Below are positions 35,342 through 43,035 of a DNA stretch of 64,000 nt, piece after piece. This stretch comes from Micropruina sp. GTDB taxonomy: Bacteria > Actinomycetota > Actinomycetes > Propionibacteriales > Propionibacteriaceae. Position 1 is the first letter of the stretch; every line of letters begins with the position of its first letter. The translations under genes and the position numbers were made by a program. The notes under the pieces are model-generated. The model did not search any database and was not told where the DNA came from. It saw only the letters and a program-made list of their open reading frames with translations. The stretch covers positions 1,612,001 through 1,676,000 of the forward strand of contig JADJTM010000001.1 of NCBI GenBank assembly GCA_016711205.1, given 5' to 3'.

Positions 35342-35567
35342 CGGTGTCCGACAGGTATTGGGGACGGTTCCTTTCCCCGTCGGCCCCGGATCGGCTGCGA
35401 CAGATATTGGGGACGGTTCCTTTCCCCGTCGGCCACCGGATCGGCTCCGAGCGGCGGACCCGACTGCCAGAGCGGCGACAGAGAACGGAACCGTCCCCAA
35501 TACCCGTCGCACACCGCTCAACGTCGACTCCCATGAACGGGAAAGGAACCGTCCCCATTATCGGTCG
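35342..35567. repeat. four GGGGACGGTTCC-family repeats in the uppP/aldo-keto reductase gap
   Basis: Two direct copies (about 35343-35379 and 35398-35434, each ATTGGGGACGGTTCCTTTCC) are followed by two inverted copies (about 35483-35512 and 35532-35567, GGAACCGTCCCCA plus ATACCCG or TTATCGG). The direct pair and inverted pair can fold on each other. The gap is 280 bp and has no gene. Confidence 0.85.
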
Positions 35568-35569
35568 GC

Positions 35570-36529
35570 TCAACGCCCCGCGTTCGGGCCCCCGCTGACG
35601 TCGTCCAGCGCGCTGATGATCTCCGTCGGCAGGGTGATCTCCTCGGTCTGCAGCAACTGCTCCAGTTGCTCGGACGTCCGGGGCCCGATCAGCGGGGCCG
35701 TCACCCCGGGTGCGTCCCGCACCCACAGCAGGGCCACCTGCGCGCAACTGAGGTCGAGGCCGCTCGCCGCCGTGGCCACCGCTTCCACCACGGACTTCGA
35801 TCGCGCCTCGAGGTACGGTTCGACGAACCACGCGAAGTGCTGTTGCCCGCCACGCGAGTCGCGCGGGATGCCCGTGCGGTAGCGCCCAGCCAGCACCCCC
35901 CGGCCCAACGGCGACCAGGGAAACAGGCCCATGCCGAAGGCCCGCACCGCCGGAATCACCTCGACCTCGGCACGCCGGGCCAGCAGCGAGTACTCCACCT
36001 GGCTACTGACGATGGGGGCACGTCCGGGGAACGCGGCCTGCCAGGTGGCGGCCTGCGCGGTCTGCCAACCGACGAAGTTGCACACCCCGGCGTAGCGCGC
36101 CATGCCGGCGGCGACGGCGTGGTCGACCGCGGCCAGCGACTCGTCCAGCGGCGCCGAACCCCAGGCGTGCAGCTGCCACAGATCGACGTGGTCGGTGTGC
36201 AGCCGGCGCAGGGAGCCGGCCAGGTCGTCCAGCAGCGCGGTGCGCGAGGTGTCCACCACCCGCTTACCGTCGCGCACTCCGAAACCGCTCTTGGTGGCGA
36301 TGACCAGGTCATCGCGGGTCAGGTCGGTGTGGATCAGCCGGCCGATGATGCGCTCGGCGTCGCCGTTGCCGTAGGCGGCCGCAGTGTCGACCAGCGAACC
36401 GCCCGCCTCGACGAACCGGCACAGCAGCGTGCGGGCCTCGCGCGGCTGCACGTCGCGCCCAAAGGTGAGCGTGCCGAGCCCGAGCCGCGACACCTGCAGT
36501 CCGCTGTCCCCCACGGCGCGTCGCTCCAC
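35570..36529 (-). CDS. aldo/keto reductase
   Basis: The 319-residue NADPH-dependent TIM-barrel oxidoreductase has the catalytic set Asp and Tyr in DTAAAYGNGDAE, Lys in VIATKSGFG and His in LWQLHAWG. The NADP-binding C-terminal part has PLIGPRTSEQLEQL. The substrate class cannot be read from the sequence; the closest subgroup by eye is the tas/YajO-like bacterial reductases. Confidence 0.92.
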   Translation of the reverse strand: MERRAVGDSGLQVSRLGLGTLTFGRDVQPREARTLLCRFVEAGGSLVDTAAAYGNGDAERIIGRLIHTDLTRDDLVIATKSGFGVRDGKRVVDTSRTALLDDLAGSLRRLHTDHVDLWQLHAWGSAPLDESLAAVDHAVAAGMARYAGVCNFVGWQTAQAATWQAAFPGRAPIVSSQVEYSLLARRAEVEVIPAVRAFGMGLFPWSPLGRGVLAGRYRTGIPRDSRGGQQHFAWFVEPYLEARSKSVVEAVATAASGLDLSCAQVALLWVRDAPGVTAPLIGPRTSEQLEQLLQTEEITLPTEIISALDDVSGGPNAGR

Positions 36530-36706
36530 GGCTAGGACATGAAGGCTCCGGTGCCCGGGAAGCTACCGCCGACGGTCATGTGAACGCCCTTCTTCGATGG
36601 AGGTGTTTCTCCAGAGTAGATCCCGGCGGGGTCGTCCAGAGTTGCGGCGGCGGGGGTCGTCCAGCGCTGCGGCGTGCTCGAACCCCGTCCTCGACGAACA
36701 GAAACC
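36530..36706. other. intergenic, no gene recognised
   Basis: The 177-bp gap contains, on the minus strand, a 15-codon frame (MTVGGSFPGTGAFMS) ending 6 bp before the reductase ATG. It is too short to judge. A 13-bp GTCGTCCAG(A/C)GTTGC-like repeat occurs twice near 36634 and 36656. Confidence 0.3.
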
Positions 36707-38023
36707 TCAGGCCTGGTCGAGAAACCGGTCGAGCACCCGGGCCCCGAACTGCAGCGAGTCGGTGGGCACGCGCTCGTCCACGCCGTGGAACATGGCGACG
36801 AAGTCCAGCTCGGCCGGCAGTTGCAGCGGCGCGAACCCGAAACACCGCACCCCGAGCTTCTGCCACGCCTTACCGTCGGTGCCGCCGCTCATCAGGTACG
36901 GGACGGCCTTCGCGTGCGGATCCTCCGCGCTCAGACAGGTCTGCATCGCCTCGACCAGGGCGCCGGAGAACTCCGTTTCGCCGGCGTCCTGACGGGTCAC
37001 CGTCTCGTATCGCACCTTGTCACCGAGCAGTTCTTTGATGGTGTCGAAGAACTCCTGCTCGTAGCCGGGAATGAAGCGGCCGTCGAGTCCGGCGGTCGCG
37101 CGGCCGGGAATGACGTTCACCTTGTAGCCGGCGTTGAGCATCGTGGGGTTGGCGGTGTTCGACATGGTGGCACCGACCATGCGTGCGACCGTGCCGAGCC
37201 GGGCCAGCGACTCCTCCACCGAGTCGGCGTTGATCTGGATGCCCAGGGCGTCCTCGACAGCGTCCAGAAACGACTGCTGTGCGGGGTGGATGCGATGCGG
37301 CCACTCGTGAGCGCCGATCCGCGCCACGGCACCGGCCAGGGCGCTGACCGCATTGTCGGGGTTGCGCATCGACCCGTGCCCCGCGGTGCCGTCCGCGATC
37401 AGGGTGAGCCAGGCCATTCCCTTCTCGGCGACCTGCACCAGGTACAGCCGCAGGTCGTCGCGCACGGTGAGCGAGAAGCCGCCGACCTCGCCGATCGCCT
37501 CGGGGCAGTCGGCGATCAGGTCGGGGCGGTTCTCGACCAGCCAATGCGCGCCCACGCCGCTGCCGGCCTCTTCGTCCGCGGTGAAGATCAGTCGGATCGG
37601 ACGTCGCGGTGCCCGTCCGGTGCGCTGCCGGTCGCGGACCACCGACAGCACCATGGCGTCGAAGTCCTTCATGTCGACGGCGCCGCGACCCCAGACGCAG
37701 CCGTCCTTGATCTCGCCGGCGAACGGGTCCACTTGCCAATCGGCGGCCTGGGCGGGCACCACGTCGGTGTGTCCGTGGATCAGCAGCGGCGGCAGGGACG
37801 GATCGCAACCCTCGGGTTCCCAGTGCGCGACCAGGTTGGTTCGGGTGGGGGCCGGCTCGAACAACTCGGATTCGATGCCCACTTCGGCCAACTTCTCGGC
37901 CACGTATTCGGCGGCGAGGCGCTCACCGGCCGACCCCTCCGGGCCGTAGTTCGAGGTGTCGATGCGGATCAATTCGCTGCACAGTTGGACGACTTCGGCA
38001 TCGGGTTTGCTCTGCACGGTCAT
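36707..38023 (-). CDS. M20-family metallopeptidase/deacylase
   Basis: The 438-residue zinc hydrolase starts at ATG 38021-38023 with MTVQSKPDAEVVQL. Metal ligands are visible in LLIHGHTDVVP, the bridging Asp in WGRGAVDMKD, and the catalytic Glu in FTADEEAGSG. The dimerisation domain spans residues about 200-340 (GTAGHGSMR). Substrates of this large family include dipeptides and N-acyl amino acids, and this one cannot be fixed. It is the last core gene before the tRNA-Leu island junction and is transcribed away from it. Confidence 0.92.
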   Translation of the reverse strand: MTVQSKPDAEVVQLCSELIRIDTSNYGPEGSAGERLAAEYVAEKLAEVGIESELFEPAPTRTNLVAHWEPEGCDPSLPPLLIHGHTDVVPAQAADWQVDPFAGEIKDGCVWGRGAVDMKDFDAMVLSVVRDRQRTGRAPRRPIRLIFTADEEAGSGVGAHWLVENRPDLIADCPEAIGEVGGFSLTVRDDLRLYLVQVAEKGMAWLTLIADGTAGHGSMRNPDNAVSALAGAVARIGAHEWPHRIHPAQQSFLDAVEDALGIQINADSVEESLARLGTVARMVGATMSNTANPTMLNAGYKVNVIPGRATAGLDGRFIPGYEQEFFDTIKELLGDKVRYETVTRQDAGETEFSGALVEAMQTCLSAEDPHAKAVPYLMSGGTDGKAWQKLGVRCFGFAPLQLPAELDFVAMFHGVDERVPTDSLQFGARVLDRFLDQA

Positions 38024-38333
38024 GGTGCCATCTTGCCGCACAGCGCCGGGGCCCTCGCCGGCCGGACGCGTGTACGGGGGGACTGTCACAGCCGGCGAGG
38101 ACGGGGATCCTGGCGCGATCCGATTTTCACGGTAACTCTCCGGCGGTGTTGTGTCTATGGTTTGTCGAAGGTTGTCGACGATGGTGACGGCCACGGCGGT
38201 CCGGTCCCTCGACCTTGCCGATGCCGCCCGCCGCCTCGCCCGCTGACACGCCTCGACAGCTGTCGCGAGTTGAGCCCCCTTCGGACGCCCGATATGCTGA
38301 CGTGGTTGCCCGGCTGCATCGGGTGCACACCCT

Positions 38334-38419
38334 GTCCGGGTGGCGGAATAGGTAGACGCGCTAGCTTGAGGTGCTAGTGCCCTTTATCGGGCGTGGAGGT
38401 TCAAGTCCTCTCTCGGACA
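38334..38419 (+). tRNA. tRNA-Leu (anticodon GAG)
   Basis: The 86-nt cloverleaf has a 7-bp acceptor stem (GTCCGGG with CTCGGAC), a D arm GGCGGAATAGGTAGACGC, anticodon arm GCTAGCTTGAGGTGCTAGT with GAG, a long class II variable arm, and T arm GAGGTTCAAGTCCTC. Discriminator A is at 38419. The 3' CCA is not fully encoded (CCG follows). Its 3' end is repeated at 59151, marking it as the insertion site of the island. Confidence 0.95.
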
Positions 38420-38500
38420 CCGCAGGAACATGGCTCTGACTAGGTCAAATAGTCAGAGCCATCGTCATGTTCGAAGCGTTGCACAACATATGCACAACAT
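38405..38500. other. left attachment-site repeat of the tRNA-Leu genomic island
   Basis: Bases 38405-38442 (the tRNA 3' end GTCCTCTCTCGGACAC and then GAACATGGCTCTGACTA) match 59151-59188 with the same spacing and only about four differences in 38. Two GCACAACAT repeats at 38481-38489 and 38492-38500, 11 bp apart, have counterparts with the same spacing at 59218-59237 and look like integrase arm sites. Confidence 0.8.
38426..38474 (+). terminator. hairpin after tRNA-Leu
   Basis: GGCTCTGACTA (38432-38442) pairs perfectly with TAGTCAGAGCC (38450-38460), with a further GAACAT/ATGTTC pairing outside a bulge. It follows the tRNA by 6 nt. There is no T tract, so it may serve as a processing or recombination structure rather than a classic terminator. 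The same left arm at 59172-59188 has lost its partner. Confidence 0.5.
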
Positions 38501-38547
38501 CTGCCGGCGCAGCTGGCCCTCTGATGGCCACCGGTGGACACGTGTGA

Positions 38548-38715
38548 TCAGGACCAGCGGGAGGCGAGTGTCGCCGCTGGCCGAGGCGCGGATGCTCCGA
38601 GGCTCGTGAGTACGGCGTCGGCCGGATCGTGCCAGGTGGTCGCGATGTCGTCGGTCACGTCGCGAAGCGTATTCGGGTGGCGGACGTTCGCGTCGTAGAA
38701 GGCGACAGCCGCCAT
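38548..38715 (-). pseudogene. truncated PIN-domain toxin fragment
   Basis: A 55-codon frame starts at ATG 38713-38715, overlapping the stop of the antitoxin gene. It begins MAAVAFYDANVRHPNTLRD, the N-terminal strand and first acidic residue of PIN-domain ribonucleases, whose full length is about 150-190 residues. The rest (VTDDIATTWHDPADAVLTSLG) may be the C-terminal end of the same toxin after an internal deletion. The catalytic acidic residues of the middle are missing, so it should be inactive. It lies 48 bp from the island's left arm repeats. Confidence 0.7.
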
Positions 38716-39167
38716 CAGGCGAAACCCAGTTCCTTGGTCATCCTCGACAGTTCGTCGGCGGCCGAGCGGCGTTCGGTCTCGTTCTGGCTGAGGTAGCGCA
38801 GCAGGGAGGCCGTCTTCACGCGTCGGTGGGTGCCGACCATGCGGAAGTCGATCCGGCCCGCGTCCAGCAGGCGAATCAGGAACGGACGTGACACGTTGAG
38901 CATGTCCGCCGCCTGCTGGGTGCTGAGCTCGCGATCGACCGGGATCAGCGCAACGCCCTCACCGTTGGCCAGATTCGCCAGGATGCTGCGCAGGAGCCCG
39001 ACCACGGTCCTGGGGAGGACGACGTCGTCGGTCGCGCCGGCCACGGTGATGGTGACGGGATCGTCGGAGGTGCTCTCGGTCAGCGCCTCGTCCACCAGCC
39101 GCAGGGCATCGCGGGCAAGCTCGACGTCGCCTGCCTCCGCGACCACCGAGATGGGTGCGGCAGTCAT
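38715..39167 (-). CDS. excisionase-type helix-turn-helix antitoxin
   Basis: The 150-residue protein has an N-terminal helical dimerisation region and, from about residue 80, an MerR/excisionase-like DNA-binding domain with LSTQQAADMLNVSRPFLIRLLDAGRIDFRMVGTHRR. This architecture is the usual antitoxin partner of PIN_3-type toxins in actinobacteria. The ATG 39165-39167 follows GGAGG. It is intact while its toxin is truncated, so it survives as an orphan antitoxin. Confidence 0.8.
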   Translation of the reverse strand: MTAAPISVVAEAGDVELARDALRLVDEALTESTSDDPVTITVAGATDDVVLPRTVVGLLRSILANLANGEGVALIPVDRELSTQQAADMLNVSRPFLIRLLDAGRIDFRMVGTHRRVKTASLLRYLSQNETERRSAADELSRMTKELGFA

Positions 39168-39267
39168 CACACCTCCAAACGCAACAACCGCAATATTCGA
39201 ATCAACTGAATGATAGGGCCGGTCCGCGCAGCAACCAAGCCCAGGGGGGTCGGACCCCATCGCAGTT

Positions 39268-39648
39268 TCAGTGCTCGCGAAGTCGCCGCTCCATCACCTC
39301 GAGGAGGTGGTTGATGGCCGGCACCAGGGCGGGCAGGTCGCGTTTGTAGATGCGTCCCTGGGCGAGTCTGGCGGTGAGCTGTTCGAGGAGTTCGGCCCAG
39401 CCGTCCACGTCGCGCGGGACGGAGGCAACCGGCACTTCGACGCGTTGCTGGACGACCCGAACGGGCCGATCGGCGTAGGCGCGATTGGCCTGCCAGGCCC
39501 GGTTCCGGCAGGTCGCCGAGCACCACTTCGGGATGCGTCCGCGGGACGGGATCGGGACGCTTCGGCCGCACCACCCGCAGACGACTTCCTGCCCCGAACG
39601 TCGATGACCAATAGGCCTGATTGCGCCGCCCGTAGCGTCGCTGTTCAT
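39268..39648 (-). CDS. zinc-ribbon protein (WCSATCRNRAWQ family), copy 1
   Basis: The 126-residue protein has a C-x2-C half-site (VVCGWCGRSVPI) and a second half-site in PKWCSATCRNRAWQANR, together binding one zinc. A helical C-terminal domain follows (GWAELLEQLTARLAQGRIYKRDLPALVPAINHLLEVMERRL). The ATG 39646-39648 follows GGAGGTGCGGCG. The family is common in actinobacteria but has no known function that I can name. A relative lies at 41614-42069 in the same island. Confidence 0.65.
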   Translation of the reverse strand: MNSDATGGAIRPIGHRRSGQEVVCGWCGRSVPIPSRGRIPKWCSATCRNRAWQANRAYADRPVRVVQQRVEVPVASVPRDVDGWAELLEQLTARLAQGRIYKRDLPALVPAINHLLEVMERRLREH

Positions 39649-39813
39649 CGCCGCACCTCCTCGTCCCGTAGGCGATGACCATATCGTTGCAACGATATGT
39701 TCGAAAGTGGATGCCAGAGGTGTGTGCGACTTGGCGATCGTCAGATCCGGGGTTCGAAGCCCGCCGGAGGCCGAGGGCTGACAAGCCATGACGCGTCGCG
39801 TTATAGTGGTGGC

Positions 39814-40095
39814 GTGATCAGGTCGTTCCGGGAATCTGCAACGGAACTGCTGTGGTCACGGAAGCGCAGCCAGTCGTTCGATCCCCGGATCGAACGCGTC
39901 GCATTGCGAAAGCTGGTCTTGCTCGACGCCGCCGAGACGCTCGAAGACCTGAGGGTTCCACCCGGCAACAGGCTCGAAGCGCTCCGTGGTGACAGAGCCG
40001 GCCAGTACAGCATCAGGATCAACCAGCAATGGCGGATCTGCTTCACCTGGACCGAGGCCGGGCCGGCCGACGTCGAGATCGTCGACTACCACTAG
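39814..40095 (+). CDS. higB: HigB-type mRNA interferase toxin
   Basis: The 93-residue RelE/HigB-family ribosome-dependent RNase starts at GTG 39814 and has the family core [47 protein letters not shown] and the end VEIVDYH. A TTATAGT -10-like box lies just upstream. Its stop codon TAG takes T and A from the IS630 target and G from the first base of the element. The antitoxin higA, which should follow within a few bases, is 1.1 kb away beyond the element. Confidence 0.92.
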   Translation: MIRSFRESATELLWSRKRSQSFDPRIERVALRKLVLLDAAETLEDLRVPPGNRLEALRGDRAGQYSIRINQQWRICFTWTEAGPADVEIVDYH

Positions 40096-41169
40096 TGGCC
40101 TGTCGATGAGACGTGTTTACGTTTGCGGTCGATCTTGCTGAGGATCTGGTCGGGGGTTTTGGTCCAGATGAACGGGTGGCGTCGGTGGTTCCAGCCGGTG
40201 ATGAAGGTGCGGATCTTGGTGGTGAGGTCGCGGGCTGAGGTGAAGCTGCCGCGGCGGATGGCTTGGCGTTCGATGATCCCGAACCAGACCTCGACCAGGT
40301 TCAGCCAGGAGCCGCTGGTGGGGGTGAAGTGGACGTGGATGCGGGGGTGGTCAGCCAGCCAGGCTTTCACCCCGGGGGTCTTGTGGGTGGCGTAGTTGTC
40401 CATCACCAGGTGCAACTCGACTTCGGGGTAGGCGCGGGCCAGATGTTTGAGGAAGACCAGGAACTCCTGGTGGCGGTGCCGCTGCTTGCACAGTCCGGTG
40501 ACCTGACCGGTGGCGACCTCGAGGGCGGCGAACAGGGTCGCGGTGCCGTGCCGGACGTAATCATGGGTGCGCTGCTCGGCATGCCCGGGCTGCATCGGCA
40601 GCGTCTTCTGGGTTCGGTCCAACGCCTGGATCTGGCTCTTCTCGTCCACGCACAGCACGATCGCGTCCTCCGGCGGCGCGGTAGAGCCCGACCACGTCGA
40701 TCACCTTGGCCTCCAACTCGGGGTCGGTGGAGAACTTGAACGTCTCGGCCTTCCACGGCCGGATGCCGTACTGCTTCCACACCTGGGCCACCGTGGAGTG
40801 GTCCACCCCGACCCGCGGGGCGAGCAGTCGCGACGACCAGTGCGTCACCCCCAGGCTGGCCGGTGGTGGGGTCAACGTGGCGGTCAGGATCGCCGCCCGG
40901 TCGACCTCACGGGGCCGGCCAGGCCTGGGCTCATCGGCCAACCCGGCCATGCCCTGCTCGACATAGCGGGCCCGCCACAGGTTCACCGTCGGCCGGGACA
41001 CCCCGACCCGCTCCGCGATCACCTGGTTGGCTTCACCATCAGCGGCCAGCAACACAATCCTGGCCCGCTGCGCCGCCGCAGCCGCACCGGTCGCCGACCG
41101 CGTCATTCGCTCCAGTCTGGCCCGATCCCCGTCCCGCAGAACCAACCGGGCAGCCGTCTTGTTCGCCAT
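40092..41169 (-). pseudogene. IS630-family transposase, one frameshift
   Basis: The first part (from ATG 41167-41169) has the helix-turn-helix domain ANQVIAERVGVSRPTVNLW and the Pro-rich RPGRPREVD linker, ending in the catalytic domain at IDVVGLYRA. The second part, in another frame, has the DDE residues in [20 protein letters not shown] and [18 protein letters not shown]. The shift near 40683 corresponds to one extra or two missing bases. A programmed shift is possible in IS630 elements but no slippery run is evident. The stop codon is completed by the target TA. Confidence 0.85.
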
Positions 41170-41216
41170 ACCCGATCATCCCGCACAAACGTAAAGTTAC
41201 TTCATCGACACGACAC
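40095..41216. mobile_element. IS630-family insertion sequence, 1122 bp, inserted in higBA
   Basis: The ends GTGGCCTGTCGATGA and (inverted) GTGTCGTGTCGATGA match at 13 of 15 positions, and similarity goes on to TTTACGTTTG. The element is flanked by TA on both sides (40093-40094 and 41217-41218), the target duplication of IS630/Tc1 elements. Removing it with one TA rejoins CAC-TA-GAGGAGG and restores a compact higB stop, ribosome site and higA start. The transposase is on the minus strand and frameshifted. Confidence 0.9.
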
Positions 41217-41230
41217 TAGAGGAGGTGCCC

Positions 41231-41524
41231 ATGACCACCATCGCTCCCATCCACCCCGGCGAGATCCTCGCCGAGGAGTTCCTCGCACCCCTGGAGATCT
41301 CCCAGAACCGGCTGGCTGTCGCGATCGGCGTCCCGCCGCGCCGGATCAACGAGATCGTCCATGGCAAGCGCCGCATCACCGCCGACACGGCGCTGCGGCT
41401 GGCACGCTACTTCGGGACCACCGACCGCTTCTGGCTCAACCTCCAGAACCGGTTCGACCTGGAGACTGAGAAGGACCAGCTCGGCACCGCCCTCGATCAG
41501 ATCGAACCCCTCCGCACCGCCTGA
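41231..41524 (+). CDS. higA: HigA-type antitoxin
   Basis: The 97-residue XRE-family protein has IHPGEILAEEFLAPLEISQNRLAVAIGVPPRRINEIVHGKRRITADTALRLARYFG split here by function: IHPGEILAEEFL is the HigA opening and RLAVAIGVPPRRINEI the DNA-reading helix pair. It neutralises HigB and represses the operon. ATG 41231 follows GAGGAGG by 5 nt, intact beside the IS630 end. With the element in place, higA has probably lost the native promoter upstream of higB, unless the IS supplies one. Confidence 0.93.
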   Translation: MTTIAPIHPGEILAEEFLAPLEISQNRLAVAIGVPPRRINEIVHGKRRITADTALRLARYFGTTDRFWLNLQNRFDLETEKDQLGTALDQIEPLRTA

Positions 41525-41559
41525 CCTGCACCGGTCTGGTTGGCCTGGGCACCACGCAG

Positions 41560-41754
41560 AAGCTAGCGGGGCTGAAGCACGTCCTGCTCGAGGACTCGTG
41601 GATGCTCGACTTCTCACCGAGCGAGCATCAGATCGCCTTCAGAGTGGAGGCCGCGCTCCTTCCCGGCCACGAGGCGTACACCGACCCCAAGCCGGGCGAG
41701 GCGTTCTGCTACCGGCCTATGCTCCAGCTCGCGCTGGTAGACCGACCCGATTAG
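41560..41754 (+). pseudogene. 3' fragment of an unidentified gene
   Basis: From about 41560 to TAG 41752-41754 the plus strand reads GLKHVLLEDSWMLDFSPSE and then HQIAFRVEAALLPGHEAY, TDPKPGEAFCYRPMLQLAL. This looks like the middle and end of a small soluble protein of a family with a LEDS(Y/W)-EA-L-P-GE-CY pattern. No start codon fits upstream before it runs into higA, so the 5' part is gone. It overlaps the 3' end of the zinc-ribbon gene on the other strand, which points to a recombination join here. Confidence 0.5.
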
Positions 41755-42069
41755 CAACGCACGGTGCAGGTCGTCCAACTGGCCCACCCACTCGGAGACT
41801 TGCCGGCGGTCACCCTGGCGCCTGGCCGGTGCCGGCTTCGCGTCCGCCTCGCGGACTCGGGTGATCTGAACCACCTTCGGCTGCACGCCTACGACCCGAT
41901 TGCCGCGGCGTTCCAGCGAGGCCGCGGTCCGGCAGCGCGCCGAGCACCAGATCGGACGTCTCCCCCGCCCCGCGTACTGCACGGGCGCTCCGCACCTGGG
42001 ACACCCGGCAGACGCCGCCGGGTCGCTCGTGTCACTCGGTGGGGACGCAACCCGCCGCCGTTTGGGCAT
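41614..42069 (-). CDS. zinc-ribbon protein, copy 2, with a replaced C terminus
   Basis: From ATG 42067-42069 the 151-residue frame has the zinc ribbon CPRCGAPV and RPIWCSARCRTAASLERR, then VSEWVGQLDDLHRALLIGSVYQRELEH, which parallels copy 1 (39268-39648). After that the sequence (RPVAERLARLGVGVRLV) is the antisense of the gene fragment at 41560-41754 and is unlike the family. The gene therefore seems to have lost its natural end by recombination near 41750. An upstream start at about 42114 is possible. Confidence 0.5.
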   Translation of the reverse strand: MPKRRRVASPPSDTSDPAASAGCPRCGAPVQYAGRGRRPIWCSARCRTAASLERRGNRVVGVQPKVVQITRVREADAKPAPARRQGDRRQVSEWVGQLDDLHRALLIGSVYQRELEHRPVAERLARLGVGVRLVAGKERGLHSEGDLMLAR

Positions 42070-42367
42070 CGACTCACGAGCCCGACGCCTACCCTCCTGC
42101 CGATTCGCCGCTCGTCCCATCGGAGCGTCCCGTTGTCTTCGCCCTCCCCTCCAATAGCGACCTCGAAGCCGATCTCGGACACATGACCGAGCGATCCAGT
42201 CACACGGCCATGTCCCAGAACCGTCCAGACGAACTGGCACACACCTCTTGCATTCACAGTCTCTCGCTGGCACGAATCGCTGGACGGCCGTCGCAAGACG
42301 CGCCCAGTTCGCCGGGCGGACTGGGATGTAAGTACTGCGCCCTCTATGTGGCGGCTTGGCGACGCCC
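42070..42367. other. intergenic, no gene recognised
   Basis: The roughly 300 bp between the zinc-ribbon gene and the vapBC operator have open frames on both strands but none with the genome's codon pattern or a ribosome site. A weak TGATATCAT -10-like box at the right edge belongs to vapBC. Confidence 0.4.
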
Positions 42368-42385
42368 TGATATCATCTGATATCT
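42368..42385 (+). promoter_or_regulatory. vapBC operator/promoter (paired TGATATC boxes)
   Basis: TGATATCA (42368-42375) and TGATATCT (42378-42385) form a direct repeat with 10-bp period, each with a GATATC palindrome, 16 bp before vapB and partly overlapping its -10 region. Paired short palindromes are the usual binding site of VapB dimers. Confidence 0.6.
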
Positions 42386-42400
42386 AAGGAGGTGGGGCCG

Positions 42401-42622
42401 ATGCCCGACCTGTTGATCCGCGACTTCCCGGCCGAGGACCTCGCCCTGCTCGATGGCCAGGCCAAGCGCCTCGGACTGTCCCGCGCCGAATACCTGCGAC
42501 GCCACCTGCACCAGACCGCCCAACGCGTCGAGACAGACGTCACCGTCGCGGACCTCACGCAGCTCGCCGTGGCTCTCAGCGACCTCGGCGACGAATCGGT
42601 GATGAACCGAGCCTGGGCATGA
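42401..42622 (+). CDS. vapB: VapB-type antitoxin
   Basis: The 73-residue protein has a ribbon-helix-helix domain ([35 protein letters not shown], here described by its ends PDLLIRDF and [10 protein letters not shown]) and an acidic C-terminal toxin-binding tail. ATG 42401 follows AAGGAGG by 8 nt. Its TGA overlaps the vapC ATG, so translation is coupled. The first four residues of the toxin-binding part cannot be assigned by eye. Confidence 0.9.
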   Translation: MPDLLIRDFPAEDLALLDGQAKRLGLSRAEYLRRHLHQTAQRVETDVTVADLTQLAVALSDLGDESVMNRAWA

Positions 42623-43035
42623 CCACCACCTGGCTGATCGACAAGTCAGCCCTCCTCCGCCTCGGAGCCAGCCCCACCGCCGCCCAGTGGGCGACACGCA
42701 TCCAACGCGGCCTAGTCGCCATTTCCACCGTGACCCGACTCGAAATCGGCTACTCGGCCCGCTCGGCGGCCGACCTCGAGCGAACACTCGGGACGCCCGC
42801 ACTGGCGGCCATGCCGGTGGAGTACCTGACCCCCGCCATCGAGGATCAAGCAGTCGAGGTGCAGCGACTCCTCGCCCACCGCGGGCAGCACCGTGCCCCC
42901 TCGATCCCCGATCTGCTCATTGCCGCCACGGCCGAACTCACCGGACGAACAGTCCTGCACCTGGACAAAGACTTCGAACTCATCGCCGACCTCACCGGTC
43001 AACTCACTCAACGGGTTGAGACCCTCGAGACGTGA
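42619..43035 (+). CDS. vapC: VapC-type PIN-domain ribonuclease toxin
   Basis: The 138-residue PIN protein has acidic catalytic residues in [12 protein letters not shown] (Asp near 8), [11 protein letters not shown] (Glu near 42), [13 protein letters not shown] (Asp near 97) and [11 protein letters not shown] (Asp near 115), so the full active site is present. It cleaves RNA, typically tRNA or rRNA loops. The ATG overlaps the vapB stop by ATGA. It appears intact. Confidence 0.92.
   Translation: MTTTWLIDKSALLRLGASPTAAQWATRIQRGLVAISTVTRLEIGYSARSAADLERTLGTPALAAMPVEYLTPAIEDQAVEVQRLLAHRGQHRAPSIPDLLIAATAELTGRTVLHLDKDFELIADLTGQLTQRVETLET

Noticed and set aside
39735..39765. tRNA T-arm-like GGGGTTCGAAGCCC
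   Set aside because: The stem has only three good pairs and no acceptor, D or anticodon arms can be built around it.
40561..41169. Programmed frameshift in the IS630 transposase
   Set aside because: No slippery A or T run is present at the join near 40683; a plain indel explains it.
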